Below, piece after piece: positions 50,799 through 60,506 of a stretch of 64,000 nt of DNA. The DNA is taken from the NCBI GenBank assembly GCA_014584395.1, contig JACTMY010000018.1:156342-220341 (forward strand), in the 5' to 3' direction. Source of the stretch: Planctomycetota bacterium. Its GTDB lineage: Bacteria; Planctomycetota; Planctomycetia; Gemmatales; HRBIN36. Each line of letters starts with the position of its first letter. Within the stretch, counting starts at the first letter, position 1. The notes under the pieces are model-generated. The model saw only the letters and a program-made list of their open reading frames with translations, was not told the DNA's origin and ran no database searches. Both the position numbers and the translations under genes were made by a program.

Positions 50799-50829
50799 GT
50801 CCGTCTCGACCGCGTCGATCGAGACGGAC
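50799..50829 (-). terminator. strong hairpin downstream of glnA
   Basis: GTCCGTCTCGA (50799-50809) and TCGAGACGGAC (50819-50829) form a perfect 11-base-pair stem with a 9-base loop, about 20 bases past the glnA stop. No oligo-T tract follows on either strand, so it may be an end-protecting or factor-assisted terminator. Confidence 0.55.
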
Positions 50830-50847
50830 CGGTTGGCCAAGGACCAA

Positions 50848-52260
50848 CTAAATATCGTAGTAGAGCATGAACTCATAGGGATGAGGCCGAATGCGCATTT
50901 GATCGACCTCTTTTTCCATCTTGTACCAGATCCAGGTATCAACCACGTCTGGCGTGAACACTTCCCCCTTGAGGAGAAATTCATGATCCCGGCGAAGAGA
51001 CGTCAGGGCATCCTCGAGAGACGCGGGTGCCTTCGGCACCTTGGCCAGTTCTTCCGGCTCCAGATCATAAATGTCCTTATCCAGCGGCTCGCCAGGATGG
51101 ATTTTATTTTGAATGCCATCGATCATGGCCATCAACATGGCGGCGAAAACCAAGTAGGGATTGCTGCTGCCGTCGGGACAACGGAACTCAAAACGCTTCG
51201 CCTTGGGCGAGGAGCTTAAGACGGGTATGCGGACGGCGGCCGAGCGATTGCGGCGGCTGTAGGCCAGATTCACCGGAGCTTCATAACCAGGCACGAGCCG
51301 CTTGTAGCTATTGGTGGTCGGGTTGGTGAAGGCACACAGGGCCGGCGCGTGCTTGAGGATGCCGCCCATGGCATACAGCCCCATGTCGGACATGCCCGCG
51401 TAGCCGCTGCCCGCGAAGAGGTTTTGTCCGTTTTTCCACAGGCTGGTATGGACGTGCATCCCCGTGCCATTGTCCTGAAACAGCGGCTTGGGCATGAAGG
51501 TGGCCGTTTTATTGTATTTGCGGGCCACGTTCTTGACGATGTATTTGTACATGAGCACCTTGTCGGCCATCTCGACCAGGGAATCGAACTTCATGTCAAT
51601 CTCCCCTTGGCCTCCGGTGGCCACTTCATGATGCTGCGCTTCCACGCGAATGCCGCAGTCGATCATCGTGCGCATCATTTCCGAACGGATATCGTGCAGT
51701 GAATCGGTGGGGGGGCAGGGGAAATAACCTTCCTTGTAGCGAATTTTGTAACCCAGGTTGGGGAATTCCTCCCGTCCGGTATTCCATGCTCCTTCCACGG
51801 AATCGAGGAAATAATAACCGCTGTGCTGCGTCTGATCGAAACGGACGTCGTCAAAGATGAAGAATTCTAATTCCGGTCCAAAGTAAGCGATGTCGGCCAT
51901 CCCAGCGGACTTCATGAAATTAACGGCTTTGCGCGCGATGTTGCGCGGATCGCGCGAATAGTCCTCGCGGGTTAAAGGATCCTGGATATTGCAGATCATG
52001 GTCAACGTGGGAATCGTCATGAAAGGATCGACGAATGCCGTCTCGGCCACGGGGATGACGAGCATGTCTGATTCATTGATGGCTTGCCAGCCGCGGATGG
52101 AGGAGCCATCGAAACCAAGGCCTTCTTCAAACGTGTTTAAGTCCAAGGCCTCGGCCGGGATCGTAAAGTGTTGCCAGAGTCCGGGAAAGTCCATGAATCG
52201 AAGATCGATGGCCTGGATGTTTTTTTCCTTCACCAGTGCGAGCACGGACTCGGGATTCAC
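50848..52260 (-). CDS. glnA: type I glutamine synthetase
   Basis: The dodecameric enzyme makes glutamine from glutamate and ammonia. The 470-residue product is full length with FDGSSIRGW, the glutamate/metal site [52 protein letters not shown] and [12 protein letters not shown]. Tyr398 in [11 protein letters not shown] stands at the adenylylation position, so control by an adenylyltransferase is likely. GTG 52260 is preceded by AGGAGG at six bases. A leader with an intrinsic terminator lies upstream. Confidence 0.97.
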   Translation of the reverse strand: MNPESVLALVKEKNIQAIDLRFMDFPGLWQHFTIPAEALDLNTFEEGLGFDGSSIRGWQAINESDMLVIPVAETAFVDPFMTIPTLTMICNIQDPLTREDYSRDPRNIARKAVNFMKSAGMADIAYFGPELEFFIFDDVRFDQTQHSGYYFLDSVEGAWNTGREEFPNLGYKIRYKEGYFPCPPTDSLHDIRSEMMRTMIDCGIRVEAQHHEVATGGQGEIDMKFDSLVEMADKVLMYKYIVKNVARKYNKTATFMPKPLFQDNGTGMHVHTSLWKNGQNLFAGSGYAGMSDMGLYAMGGILKHAPALCAFTNPTTNSYKRLVPGYEAPVNLAYSRRNRSAAVRIPVLSSSPKAKRFEFRCPDGSSNPYLVFAAMLMAMIDGIQNKIHPGEPLDKDIYDLEPEELAKVPKAPASLEDALTSLRRDHEFLLKGEVFTPDVVDTWIWYKMEKEVDQMRIRPHPYEFMLYYDI

Positions 52261-52306
52261 GATTCACCTCCTGTTGAGAGCGGCTGGGTAGACCACGGGC
52301 AAACGG

Positions 52307-52338
52307 AAAAACCCCGGTCCGTTTTCCCCGGACCGGGG
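52307..52338 (-). terminator. intrinsic terminator in the glnA leader (attenuator)
   Basis: On the minus strand CCCCGGTCCG pairs perfectly with CGGACCGGGG around a GGGAAAA loop, followed at once by TTTTT (52311-52307). It stands about 30 bases before the glnA ribosome site. The only gene upstream is divergent, so this terminator must act on the glnA leader transcript. It may be conditional (attenuation) or may end a short leader gene. Confidence 0.8.
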
Positions 52339-52360
52339 CGACGAGCGATATGGGGACAAT

Positions 52361-52417
52361 TTAGAAGTTCAGCAGGGTCATTTCAAGCGGCGCTAGGCCG
52401 TTCACTCCCTCGAACAT
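52361..52417 (-). CDS. possible 18-codon leader ORF upstream of glnA
   Basis: ATG 52417 opens a frame of 18 codons (MFEGVNGLAPLEMTLLNF) ending in TAA at 52361, 23 bases before the terminator hairpin. The position suits a leader peptide that couples translation to attenuation, or a small protein made with glnA. No good ribosome binding site is seen, so it may be chance. Confidence 0.3.
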   Translation of the reverse strand: MFEGVNGLAPLEMTLLNF

Positions 52418-52611
52418 AACCGATTGGTCGTTGGCGCCTAAAAAACACGGAACAGAGTCCGCGAGGAATTGCAAGCCGAAGTGGCCATATTTTATCATAT
52501 TGCGCTATCCTGGCTTGACCTGCCTGGGGGATTCACTTAGTCTTACCGCTCGGTCACGGATTGACCCATCAACCGCCAGGTTGATGTAGGGCAAGGAGGC
52601 CCTTTTTCCTC
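52418..52611. other. divergent promoter region between glnA and a glycosyltransferase gene
   Basis: An A+T-rich stretch at 52487-52500 (TATGATAAAAT on the minus strand) is a likely -10 region for glnA, but its -35 is poor. A sigma54-like pattern was tested here and rejected. No further gene is seen. Confidence 0.4.
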
Positions 52612-54177
52612 ATGATCGAACATCCTCGCCAGTCCCGCTGCGATTTGCTTTGTTTGTTCACCCTGCTCTTATTCGGATTGGTCATCAAGGGTTGGCTCAT
52701 CACGCGCACGGAAGTACTGGCCCGCGATGGCATTGGCTTCATCGAGTTAGCACAGTGCCTGCAAACCGAACCATGGGGCCACACCATTCGCCGCGCCCAT
52801 CAACATCCCCTCTATCCCATGCACGTCCTCGGCATGGCCGCGCTCTACGAACGATTCCTCGACCGCCCAATGACCAACCTCGATTGGCAAACGTGCGCCC
52901 ACCTGGCCAATGCCTGGATTAGCCTGGCCATGATCATCCCCGCTTTTCTCATTGGCAAACGCTGGTTTGGAGCGTGGATCGCCTGGGGGGCGTTGATGAT
53001 GTATCAGGCCCTGCCCGTTCCTGCCCAAGTCACGGCGGACGCCCTCTCCGAAGGCACCTTTCTATTCTGTTCCATGGTGGGTCTGTGGGCATTCCTCAAT
53101 GGGTTGAATGACAAAGGCTGGGGTTGGTTTCTGCTCTCCGGTTTCATGGGCGGCTTGGCTTTCCTGGCTCGCCCCGAAGGCGCGATCCTGCCGATCTCGG
53201 CCTGCCTGCTGATGATGGGGTTGAAACTAAGAAATCTTTGGGACGTTCGTTGGCCTCGACTGGTCGGACTGGGCGCCGTTTTTTGCATCGCTGTCTTGAT
53301 CGCGGTGGGCCCGTATTGGCTCACCATCGGCGGGATCGGCAAAAAGACCACGTTTACCGAAATGCTCAACGCTCACGTTTCTCTGTCGGGAACATTGTGG
53401 GCCTCCCGCTTTCAGCCCGGTGTCGATGGGTACGATTGGTCCGATATTACCCCCTGGTTCATCACCTGGCAGGTGATCAAGGAAACGACCAAGGGCTTCC
53501 ATTATGTGCTTTGGCTGCCGGCCCTTTTGGGGATAGCCGCATGGGTACGATCCGACAAGTCCATCGCGGAAAAGCAGATTGGTTACTCCGTGCTCACGAT
53601 CATGGGGATCAATCTGATCATCCTCTGGTGGCTGGCGTACAAGGCTCATTACATTTCCGAGCGGCACACGATCCTGCTCGTGCTGCTGGGCTGCTTTTGG
53701 TCGATGAAGGGGTTGACCGTGTTGGGGGATTATTTGGCCCAATCATGGCGTCGCTGGGTCTGGCCCGCGGAGCGGTGGACGATGGTCTGCGTCGTGCTCT
53801 TGGTCGCCCTGGGATTGTTTTCATCCCTCAAGCCGCGCCACACGCATCGGTTGGGACATCGCGAATTTGGCCAGTGGCTGGGCCAGCAGTTAAAACCATC
53901 GGATCGGCTCGTGGACCCTTATCGCTATATGACCTTTTACGCCGGCTGGCGGACCTATTATCACAACCAGTTGCTCAACATGGACCCCAATAGCCCCGCT
54001 TATGTCGTGGCCGAGGTGGACGAAAAAGACCAAACCCGCAAGGCCGTGTTGGGAGACTTGCCGCAAAGAAGCAAGGTTATCAAGGTATGGCCCGAAGCAG
54101 GACGGCCGCGCATCATCCTTTATCGCTTCGAACCGTCACTGATCCAAACAGGCTTGCAGACCCCTTCCCCTCAATAA
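52612..54177 (+). CDS. GT-C membrane glycosyltransferase (GT39/ArnT-like)
   Basis: Such enzymes use a polyprenyl-phosphate sugar on the outer face of the inner membrane. The 521-residue protein has about ten membrane segments and a first periplasmic loop with ARDGIGFIELAQ, the expected acidic residue, and HQHPLYPMHVL. Later GFMGGLAFLARPEGAILP is typical of the PMT_2 group. The C-terminal 110 residues are periplasmic. Sugar and acceptor are unknown. Confidence 0.82.
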   Translation: MIEHPRQSRCDLLCLFTLLLFGLVIKGWLITRTEVLARDGIGFIELAQCLQTEPWGHTIRRAHQHPLYPMHVLGMAALYERFLDRPMTNLDWQTCAHLANAWISLAMIIPAFLIGKRWFGAWIAWGALMMYQALPVPAQVTADALSEGTFLFCSMVGLWAFLNGLNDKGWGWFLLSGFMGGLAFLARPEGAILPISACLLMMGLKLRNLWDVRWPRLVGLGAVFCIAVLIAVGPYWLTIGGIGKKTTFTEMLNAHVSLSGTLWASRFQPGVDGYDWSDITPWFITWQVIKETTKGFHYVLWLPALLGIAAWVRSDKSIAEKQIGYSVLTIMGINLIILWWLAYKAHYISERHTILLVLLGCFWSMKGLTVLGDYLAQSWRRWVWPAERWTMVCVVLLVALGLFSSLKPRHTHRLGHREFGQWLGQQLKPSDRLVDPYRYMTFYAGWRTYYHNQLLNMDPNSPAYVVAEVDEKDQTRKAVLGDLPQRSKVIKVWPEAGRPRIILYRFEPSLIQTGLQTPSPQ

Positions 54178-54195
54178 GCGTTTTACTGCCCGTCG

Positions 54196-55191
54196 TCACG
54201 GCTTCACCAAAATCTTGCCCGTCAGGGTGCCCGCCTTGTTCAAGGTGTTGGCCTCTTGCAACCGATGCGCCTCCGCCGCCTGGGCCAGGGGAAAAGTTTG
54301 CCCGATGATGGGTTTCAATTGACCTGCTGCGAGCCAGCGGTTGATGTCATCGGCGGCATGTCGCTGTTCTCCCGGGCTGGCATTGAACATGGCGAAGCCG
54401 AAGAGCGATAAATCCCTCGTGTAAAACGGCCCCACGGGAAAGACGGGCTGTGCTTGCCGGCCCGCCATGATGACGATCCGTCCCCGCCGGGCCATGAGGG
54501 GAACGATGGTCAGGAAATCCTGTTCGCGCTGCGTTTCATACCAGACGTTCACCCCCTTGCCTGCCGTCGCAAGCTGGATCGCCTCGGCCACGGGGTCGGT
54601 TTTATAGTTGATCACCACGTCAGCGCCCCAGGATCGGCACAGGTCTGCTTTTTCCGTTGAGCCGACGGTCGTGATGACCTTGGCCCCCACAGCTTTGGCC
54701 ATCTGAACCACCATGGAACCCACGCCTCCCGTTCCGCCACTGACGTACACCGTTTCGCCGGCCTGCAGCTTGGCCCATTGGAACAGTCCCAGGTGAGCGG
54801 TTATGCCCACGAGCGCCGCGGCCGCGGCCTGCTCCGCGGCGACCTGGTTGGGCACGTGATACAACCATCGTTCCTCGACGGCGGCATACTCCGCGAATGT
54901 GCCTTGTCGTCCGAGTAAACCTTGATTGCTGCCCCACACGCGGTCGCCCGCCTTGAATTGCTTGACCGCTTCGCCGACGGCTTGAACCGTGCCGGCCAGA
55001 TCACAGCCGATAATGAACGGTTTGGGCAGCGGCATGGAGACCACTCCAGCCCGGATGTAGGTGTCGATTGGATTGACGGCTGCCGCTTCCACCTTGACGA
55101 GCACTTCTTCGGGCTTGGGGATGGGTGTGGGCACGTCGCTCCACTGGATGACGTCGGGCGTTCCCGTGGTTTCGATGTAAGCGGCTTTCAT
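54196..55191 (-). CDS. zinc-free NADPH:quinone oxidoreductase (MDR family)
   Basis: The 331-residue product begins MKAAYIETTGTPDVIQW and has PFIIGCDLAGTVQAVG, the nucleotide loop VSGGTGGVGSMVVQMAKAVGA shown in part (GGTGGVGS), and GADVVINYKTD. No zinc-binding cysteines are present, so it belongs to the quinone reductase (QOR) branch of the medium-chain dehydrogenases and should reduce quinones or enones with NADPH. It converges on the glycosyltransferase gene and stands alone. Confidence 0.92.
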   Translation of the reverse strand: MKAAYIETTGTPDVIQWSDVPTPIPKPEEVLVKVEAAAVNPIDTYIRAGVVSMPLPKPFIIGCDLAGTVQAVGEAVKQFKAGDRVWGSNQGLLGRQGTFAEYAAVEERWLYHVPNQVAAEQAAAAALVGITAHLGLFQWAKLQAGETVYVSGGTGGVGSMVVQMAKAVGAKVITTVGSTEKADLCRSWGADVVINYKTDPVAEAIQLATAGKGVNVWYETQREQDFLTIVPLMARRGRIVIMAGRQAQPVFPVGPFYTRDLSLFGFAMFNASPGEQRHAADDINRWLAAGQLKPIIGQTFPLAQAAEAHRLQEANTLNKAGTLTGKILVKP

Positions 55192-55453
55192 GAAGCGGTC
55201 TCCTTCCTGTGAGGCATGGGGGCCATGATTGAAAATGTGTTGCGACCCAAGAGCCGCACAGCCGCCAAGCCAGTGTCAAGCCAGTGAAACAGGTTTGATT
55301 ATATCGGTGGAAAGAACGAAACCACCCCCGGCAAAAGCCGAACGTTTGATTCCTCTTGTGCTTTTTACGGCATATCGCCACAATCTCGCCGCATCGTTTA
55401 ACTTCAAGGCTGTCGTGGCCGAACTAGGGATAATAGGAAGGCTGGTCAAAATC

Positions 55454-56071
55454 ATGAAACTATCCTGGAGCTTGAAGCTGCAGTGTTTGGGGGCTTTGTT
55501 GTTCGTCGTCGCGACCCCCATCATTTACTACAGGATTTCATACAGCCAGGCCAAGCGGGTTCGCGTCGTCACCCCGGGTCGCTTTTACCGCGGCGGCCAA
55601 ATGCAAGCCGATGCGTTGCGCCATTTTATCCGAGAGAACGGCATTCGCACGGTCATCAATCTGCAGAATGAAAGTCCAGATCCCGCAGTTGGCCAGGGTC
55701 TGACCGAATCCCAAGTTTGTGCCCAGATGGGAGTTCGCTATGTCTTTCTGGAACCGGATCTCATCGACCGCTATCGCGTTCCCAAGGAACGCCCTGCGGC
55801 CATTGATCATTATCTACAAATCCTGGATGACCCCGACGCTTATCCCGTGCTTTTGCATTGCAAAGCGGGCCTCCACCGCACGGGCGTCTTCACCGCGATC
55901 TACCGCATGGAGTATGAAGGCTGGAGCCTGCGCGAGGCGCATGCGGAATTGATCCGCAATGGGTTCGGCCGAGCCCAAGCCACCGCGCGCAACGACTACA
56001 TTCAGCAATATCTGATCACTTATCAACCGCGAGGCGCTCCGCAGCCGCCTCCGACCACGGCAAAGGATTGA
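55454..56071 (+). CDS. membrane-anchored dual-specificity/tyrosine phosphatase
   Basis: The 205-residue product has an N-terminal membrane anchor (LQCLGALLFVVATPIIYY) and a phosphatase domain: PGRFYRGGQMQADAL, TVINLQNES, and the active-site P-loop HCKAGLHRTG (His135, Cys136, Arg142). The fold is that of the Siw14/atypical DSP group, with the catalytic domain outside the cytoplasmic face. Its stop overlaps the upstream TTG of the LptF/G-type frame, and the probable permease ATG is 9 bases on, so the two are one unit. The substrate may be a phosphorylated lipid or sugar. Confidence 0.88.
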   Translation: MKLSWSLKLQCLGALLFVVATPIIYYRISYSQAKRVRVVTPGRFYRGGQMQADALRHFIRENGIRTVINLQNESPDPAVGQGLTESQVCAQMGVRYVFLEPDLIDRYRVPKERPAAIDHYLQILDDPDAYPVLLHCKAGLHRTGVFTAIYRMEYEGWSLREAHAELIRNGFGRAQATARNDYIQQYLITYQPRGAPQPPPTTAKD

Positions 56072-56079
56072 AGCACCGC

Positions 56080-57180
56080 ATGACGCTGTTGGATCGATGG
56101 CTGTTTCGAACGATGCTTCAATCCTGGCTGGTGAGTTTCATCAGCGTGGCCAGCCTGTACATCGTCATCGATCTGTTCACCAAGCTCGATGATTTTCTCG
56201 AAGCCGCCCGGGTCACCCAATGGCCGCTTTATCGGATCGTTACGGAATTTTACGGTTTTCAACTGCTGCTCATTTTCGATCGGCTCTGCGGCGTGATGAC
56301 GATGCTCGCGGCCATCTTCACGCTCACCTGGCTGCAGCGGCACAATGAACTGCTTCCCTTCCTCGCGGCGGGCGTGCCCATGCGGCGGCTGCTCAGGCCG
56401 ATCGTGCTTGGCTCGCTCATCCTCATCGGCCTCAGCGTCGTCAACCGGGAACTCCTGCTCCCCCAGTTGGCGGATCACATGCACCTCAGCGTGAAGGATT
56501 GGTTCAGCGACCGACCTTCGCAGATCACGGGCAGCTACGAACCCAACGGGATTCTGATCGAGGGCGTGGCGGCCCAGCGCGGCGAGCAGTTGATCCGTCA
56601 ATTTTCATGCACCATCCCCGCCCGCCTGGCCGGGGGATTGTTATTCGTGAATGCCAAGGAAGCCCGCTATATTGAACCCAGTTCAGAGCCTTTGAGCGGC
56701 GGCTGGTTGCTGACCGATGCCACCGAAGTCGACCTATCGAATTGGCCCGATCCCCTGCTCATCGAGATCGATCCCGGGAAATACTTTCTCAAAACCACCT
56801 GGGTAGATTTCAAGCGTTTGACCCGGCCGCGCCAGTGGCATCAATTGGCCAGCACCAAGGCCCTCTATCAGGAACTGGAACAGGAAGGCTCAATGCATCT
56901 GGCCACCCTGGCCATGCAGTTGCATCAGCGCTTCACCGCGCCGCTGCTGTCCTTGCTGCTCGTTGGACTGGCGGTGGCCATCGTCCTCCACGACCACCAG
57001 CAAAGCATCTTCATCAAGATGGGAGCCTGCCTCTTGCTCGCGGCCTTATTCGTCGGCAGCGGCATCGTTTCGAACTATTTGGGCGAACGGGAAATCATCG
57101 CCTCGGCCCTGGCGGCCTGGTTGCCGCTGTTGGCTTTTGGTCCGCTGTGCCTCACGTTCCTGGACGCGATGCAGACGTGA
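56080..57180 (+). CDS. LptF/LptG-family permease
   Basis: LptF and LptG form the inner-membrane channel of the lipopolysaccharide exporter with ATPase LptB. The 366-residue product has three N-terminal membrane segments (RTMLQSWLVSFISVASLYIVI and others), RHNELLPFLAAGVPMRRLLRP (the coupling helix region), a periplasmic beta-jellyroll and three C-terminal membrane segments (FTAPLLSLLLVGLAVAIVL). ATG 56080 has AAAGGA upstream. Only one such permease is here, with no LptB beside it. The last 29 bases overlap the convergent YihY-type gene. Confidence 0.85.
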   Translation: MTLLDRWLFRTMLQSWLVSFISVASLYIVIDLFTKLDDFLEAARVTQWPLYRIVTEFYGFQLLLIFDRLCGVMTMLAAIFTLTWLQRHNELLPFLAAGVPMRRLLRPIVLGSLILIGLSVVNRELLLPQLADHMHLSVKDWFSDRPSQITGSYEPNGILIEGVAAQRGEQLIRQFSCTIPARLAGGLLFVNAKEARYIEPSSEPLSGGWLLTDATEVDLSNWPDPLLIEIDPGKYFLKTTWVDFKRLTRPRQWHQLASTKALYQELEQEGSMHLATLAMQLHQRFTAPLLSLLLVGLAVAIVLHDHQQSIFIKMGACLLLAALFVGSGIVSNYLGEREIIASALAAWLPLLAFGPLCLTFLDAMQT

Positions 57181-58075
57181 CCGGCGGCGATGGTGGCGCC
57201 ATGGTCGGCGACTTGGATTCTGGCATGGGTCCAGAGGCTGCTTTCTCCAAGCCCACTTTCACCACCTCCGCTCCGAAAAACAGAATCTGCGTCGAGTAAT
57301 AAACCCACATCAAGAAAATGACCACCGAACTGGCGGCGCCGAATGCCGTGGTCAGCGAATTGCCCATGGTGGTGACGTACCAGGTAAACAGGACGCGTCC
57401 CAGCAGCATCAGCAGCGACGCCACCAAGGCTCCGCCGATGAGCTTGCGGTAGGGAATGTGGCCGTGAGAAAGGAAGCGGAAGGTGAACACCAGCAAGATC
57501 GTGAACAGCAGGATAAACAAGGCCCGATGCCCCGACGCCCACAACACCCTGGCCCCGGGAAGTTCATCGATGATTTGGTAGAGAAAGAAGCCCAAGACCA
57601 CGTCCCCCACCATGACCAGGAGCAAAAAGAAGCCGAACACCAGGACCATGAGCACGGCCTTGATGTAGCTGCGCAGGTAGCCAAAAATCCAGTGGCGATG
57701 AGGGTCCGAGGGAAGGTTCCAGATGATCGTCAAGGCGGTGCCCAATTGAAGAAAGAAATTGCAAGCGGCGATGATCAGGATGGTGGGGCCGACGATGACG
57801 GCCCAGATCGTGGTGGCGGGTTTCCAAACGTGTTCGACCATGTTCTCCAAGGCCCGGGCGCCTTCCGCGCCAATATTCTCTTGAGCGATGCTGATGACTT
57901 TCGCCTTCACCTGGGCTTCGCCAAAGACCATGCCGACGATGGCGATGGCAATGATCAAGCAGGGAGCGATGGAAAACAGCGCATAATAAGCCAAAGCCGC
58001 GCCCATGTAGGAGGCGTTGTCGTTGCTCCAATGCTGTGCGGCCTTCCAAAGCGTGGAAAGGATGGGAATTCGCAT
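57152..58075 (-). CDS. YihY/BrkB-family inner-membrane protein
   Basis: The 307-residue protein has six membrane segments and the family landmarks DNASYMGAALAYYALFSIAP, IWNLP, YIKAVLMVLVFGFFLL, FTFRFLSHGHIPYRKLIGGA and FLMWVYYSTQILFFGAEVVKV shown in parts. The function of the family is unclear; some members affect virulence or lipid export. It heads leftward and is separated from the LptF/G-type gene by a 29-base convergent overlap. Confidence 0.92.
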   Translation of the reverse strand: MRIPILSTLWKAAQHWSNDNASYMGAALAYYALFSIAPCLIIAIAIVGMVFGEAQVKAKVISIAQENIGAEGARALENMVEHVWKPATTIWAVIVGPTILIIAACNFFLQLGTALTIIWNLPSDPHRHWIFGYLRSYIKAVLMVLVFGFFLLLVMVGDVVLGFFLYQIIDELPGARVLWASGHRALFILLFTILLVFTFRFLSHGHIPYRKLIGGALVASLLMLLGRVLFTWYVTTMGNSLTTAFGAASSVVIFLMWVYYSTQILFFGAEVVKVGLEKAASGPMPESKSPTMAPPSPPVTSASRPGT

Positions 58076-58150
58076 GGCATGATCCTGGTCGATGCAAGCA
58101 GGCGGGGGATGACACTGAACTCTATCTTAGAGGAAAGCCCCGCCGCGCGG

Positions 58151-59335
58151 CTAAGCGGCTCGGTCGGCGGTCCGCAAACGCTCCAAGGTCAAGCGATAGG
58201 CGTCGATCAGACGGACCGCGCTTTGACGCCAGGTCCAGTGTTGTCGAACGTGTCGGGCCAAGGCGGGATCCACGGGGCTTTCCCAGGCTTGCTGGATCGT
58301 TTCCAACATTCGTTCCGGACGGTGCGGATCGATGTACCAAACGCGTTGGCCGAAGTAATCCCGCATGCCGCCGTGTGCGGTGGTGACGACTTGGCAGCCG
58401 CTCGCTGCTGCTTCCAAAGCACTCAAGCTCGACAGCTCATACCAACTTGCCTGCACGTGCATCCGCGCCTGGCGATAAAGGTCGATCAACGCCGCGCGTG
58501 CTTGCGGCGGCAGGAAGCGCACCGAGGGGCCGGCCATGCGCTCGCAATAGCGGCGATAACCTGGATAGTTGGGGTTCTCCGTTCCCACCAGGGTCAAAGG
58601 TAGCTGCAGCGCATTGACGGCCCGAATCAGTCGATGCTGCCCCTTTTGGGGATCGAACCGCCCGACGCACAGCATCCCTTCACGACTCGCTTTCGCGGTT
58701 GTCATCCGAGGCAGAACATCGCGCGATGCACCGGCGCCTTCGTCCATCCGCTCCCGCCGGCCAAGCTCCGCGTCCTCCGACCAATAATCCGCGTCGATGC
58801 CGCTCGGCACGAAGCTCAATGCAGTCAGGGTATTCCCAGCCAACGACTGCAACTGCTCCGCTTCAGCCTGGCTGACCACGACCACCCGATCCGCCATGGC
58901 CAAGACGTCGCGCATCAAGAAGGTCGTGCCGCGCCGCCATTCACGCGCCAGGCAAGTGCGCAAGGCCGGATGCTTCCACCAGCGAAGTGAAGTCTTGATG
59001 CGCTCGCGAATGGACCGGGGCATGGCGCCAAATAGCCGCGCCGCCCAGCCAGGCCGGCCCCAACGTTCAAAATCATCGGCCGGCCAATAGAGCGTTGTCA
59101 ACACGATCGGCGTTCCGTGGCGCTGAGCATGCTGCATCGTGTCAAAGAGGCTGGCGGCGCGCGATAGATTGTGAACGTGGATCAGATCAAACCCCTGGAG
59201 CGAAGGGAGGCGTTCATCGCTCCAATGAGCCTCGATGCCAAGCTCATTCAGCCAGAAAAGCCAGCGCCGCGCCTGAACGACATCGCCCCCCGCGTGATCG
59301 CGCCAATCTTCCCGGCAGTGCATCAAGACCCGCAT
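58151..59335 (-). CDS. GT4-family glycosyltransferase
   Basis: The 394-residue product is a GT-B enzyme: N-domain with MRVLMHCREDWRDHAGGD and FDLIHVHNLSRA, middle VVVSQAEAEQLQSL, PSGIDADYW, then the donor domain with LCVGRFDPQKGQHRLIRAV, SWYELSSLSALEAAASGCQVV, where E-x7-E is present. It would add a sugar to a lipid-linked or protein acceptor. An MDR dehydrogenase gene lies 101 bases upstream on the same strand. Confidence 0.9.
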   Translation of the reverse strand: MRVLMHCREDWRDHAGGDVVQARRWLFWLNELGIEAHWSDERLPSLQGFDLIHVHNLSRAASLFDTMQHAQRHGTPIVLTTLYWPADDFERWGRPGWAARLFGAMPRSIRERIKTSLRWWKHPALRTCLAREWRRGTTFLMRDVLAMADRVVVVSQAEAEQLQSLAGNTLTALSFVPSGIDADYWSEDAELGRRERMDEGAGASRDVLPRMTTAKASREGMLCVGRFDPQKGQHRLIRAVNALQLPLTLVGTENPNYPGYRRYCERMAGPSVRFLPPQARAALIDLYRQARMHVQASWYELSSLSALEAAASGCQVVTTAHGGMRDYFGQRVWYIDPHRPERMLETIQQAWESPVDPALARHVRQHWTWRQSAVRLIDAYRLTLERLRTADRAA

Positions 59336-59436
59336 GCCACATCCCTGCGTGCCACGGAAAACCTAGTCCATGGAATCTAATGGAGATAACAAAAAGACCA
59401 CCTTCAGAAAAGAGCAATTCAGACCCAAGGCATCCA

Positions 59437-60465
59437 TCAATCCCATCGGACCAGCACGCCCAAGTATTCCTCCTTGCGCTTGAGCAGTCCATCATACGCT
59501 TGGCCGATCTCCTCGGGAGCGATGACGTGGCGAACGAGGCCATCGAGGGAAACCGAACCGCGATGCAGCGCTTGCAACAGCCAATGTTGCGCCTTGTTGA
59601 TGTCCCACGCTCCCGCCAGGCGCGTGTGCGCGGGTTCAAAGAGCATGTTGCCATGGGCGCCAGTCACCTCGAGGTAGCGGCGATGCAGGTCGTCGTAAAA
59701 GTTGACCTCCTTCGCCTTGCCGCGGGGGCTGCCGACGATGACCACTTGCCCGCCATCACACGCCAGGGACATCGCCGCAGGCACCGCATCAGGCAACCCC
59801 GTGGCATCGGCGACGATCTCTACTCCCTTTTGTCCGAGAACTGCTTGCAGTTGCGAGGCGAGATCACCCGCATTAAGATCGATCACGGCCGAGGCTCCCC
59901 CCGCAAGAGCCGCCTGGCGACGCATCGCCACGCCATCGATGCCAATCACGGGGTAAGCCCCCGCAGCGACCAGACAGCGGAGCGTAATTTGACCGATCAC
60001 GCCCAATCCCAAGACGGCGGCCGAGCGACCCAAGGTAATTCCCGCCCGGATCGCGGCCCCCATGCCATAGCGGGCAATGCAAGCCCAAGCCGCCATCCTG
60101 GCATCGGCGCCTGCCGGCAGTTTCCATAACCGTCCCCGTTCATGCCCCAAGGTCAACAACTCAGCCGAGGCGTGATTGCCTGGATAAGCCACGCGGTCTC
60201 CCGGCTGGCAGGCGGAAATCTGGCTGCCCACGGCGAGCACTTTCCCCGCCGCGCTGTAACCCGGCCGAAAAGGGAACTTCCAGTCCAACAGATTCGGATC
60301 CTTCAGCCATTGATGCGTGCCCGTGAACACAGCCAACTCCGTCCCGGCACTGATGGCCGACGCCTCCGTTTGCACCAGGATTTGATTCGGCGCGGGATCG
60401 GGCAGTTCCACTTCCCGCACAGCCGTCTGGAACGGTTCGGTGATGACGACTTGTCGGACCCGCAT
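59437..60465 (-). CDS. MDR-family dehydrogenase
   Basis: The 342-residue product begins MRVRQVVITEPFQTAVRE and has the MDR core: FPFRPGYSAAGKVLAVG, GDRVAYPGNHAS, the nucleotide loop AVLGLGVIGQITLRC, and GQVVIVGSPRG. The structural-zinc cysteine lobe is missing and the catalytic zinc ligands are not clear, which puts it near the BchC-like sugar or alcohol dehydrogenase branch. ATG 60465 is preceded by AAAGGG. Its substrate is unknown; it is co-oriented with the GT4 gene. Confidence 0.85.
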   Translation of the reverse strand: MRVRQVVITEPFQTAVREVELPDPAPNQILVQTEASAISAGTELAVFTGTHQWLKDPNLLDWKFPFRPGYSAAGKVLAVGSQISACQPGDRVAYPGNHASAELLTLGHERGRLWKLPAGADARMAAWACIARYGMGAAIRAGITLGRSAAVLGLGVIGQITLRCLVAAGAYPVIGIDGVAMRRQAALAGGASAVIDLNAGDLASQLQAVLGQKGVEIVADATGLPDAVPAAMSLACDGGQVVIVGSPRGKAKEVNFYDDLHRRYLEVTGAHGNMLFEPAHTRLAGAWDINKAQHWLLQALHRGSVSLDGLVRHVIAPEEIGQAYDGLLKRKEEYLGVLVRWD

Positions 60466-60506
60466 GGTCGGCCCTTTCAAATTGGGGGCAGATTGCTAGT
60501 TGTTTG

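Noticed and set aside
52470..52487. sigma54 promoter for glnA (TGGCC...TTGCA on the minus strand)
   Set aside because: The GG and GC dinucleotides are 12 bases apart; sigma54 needs 10.
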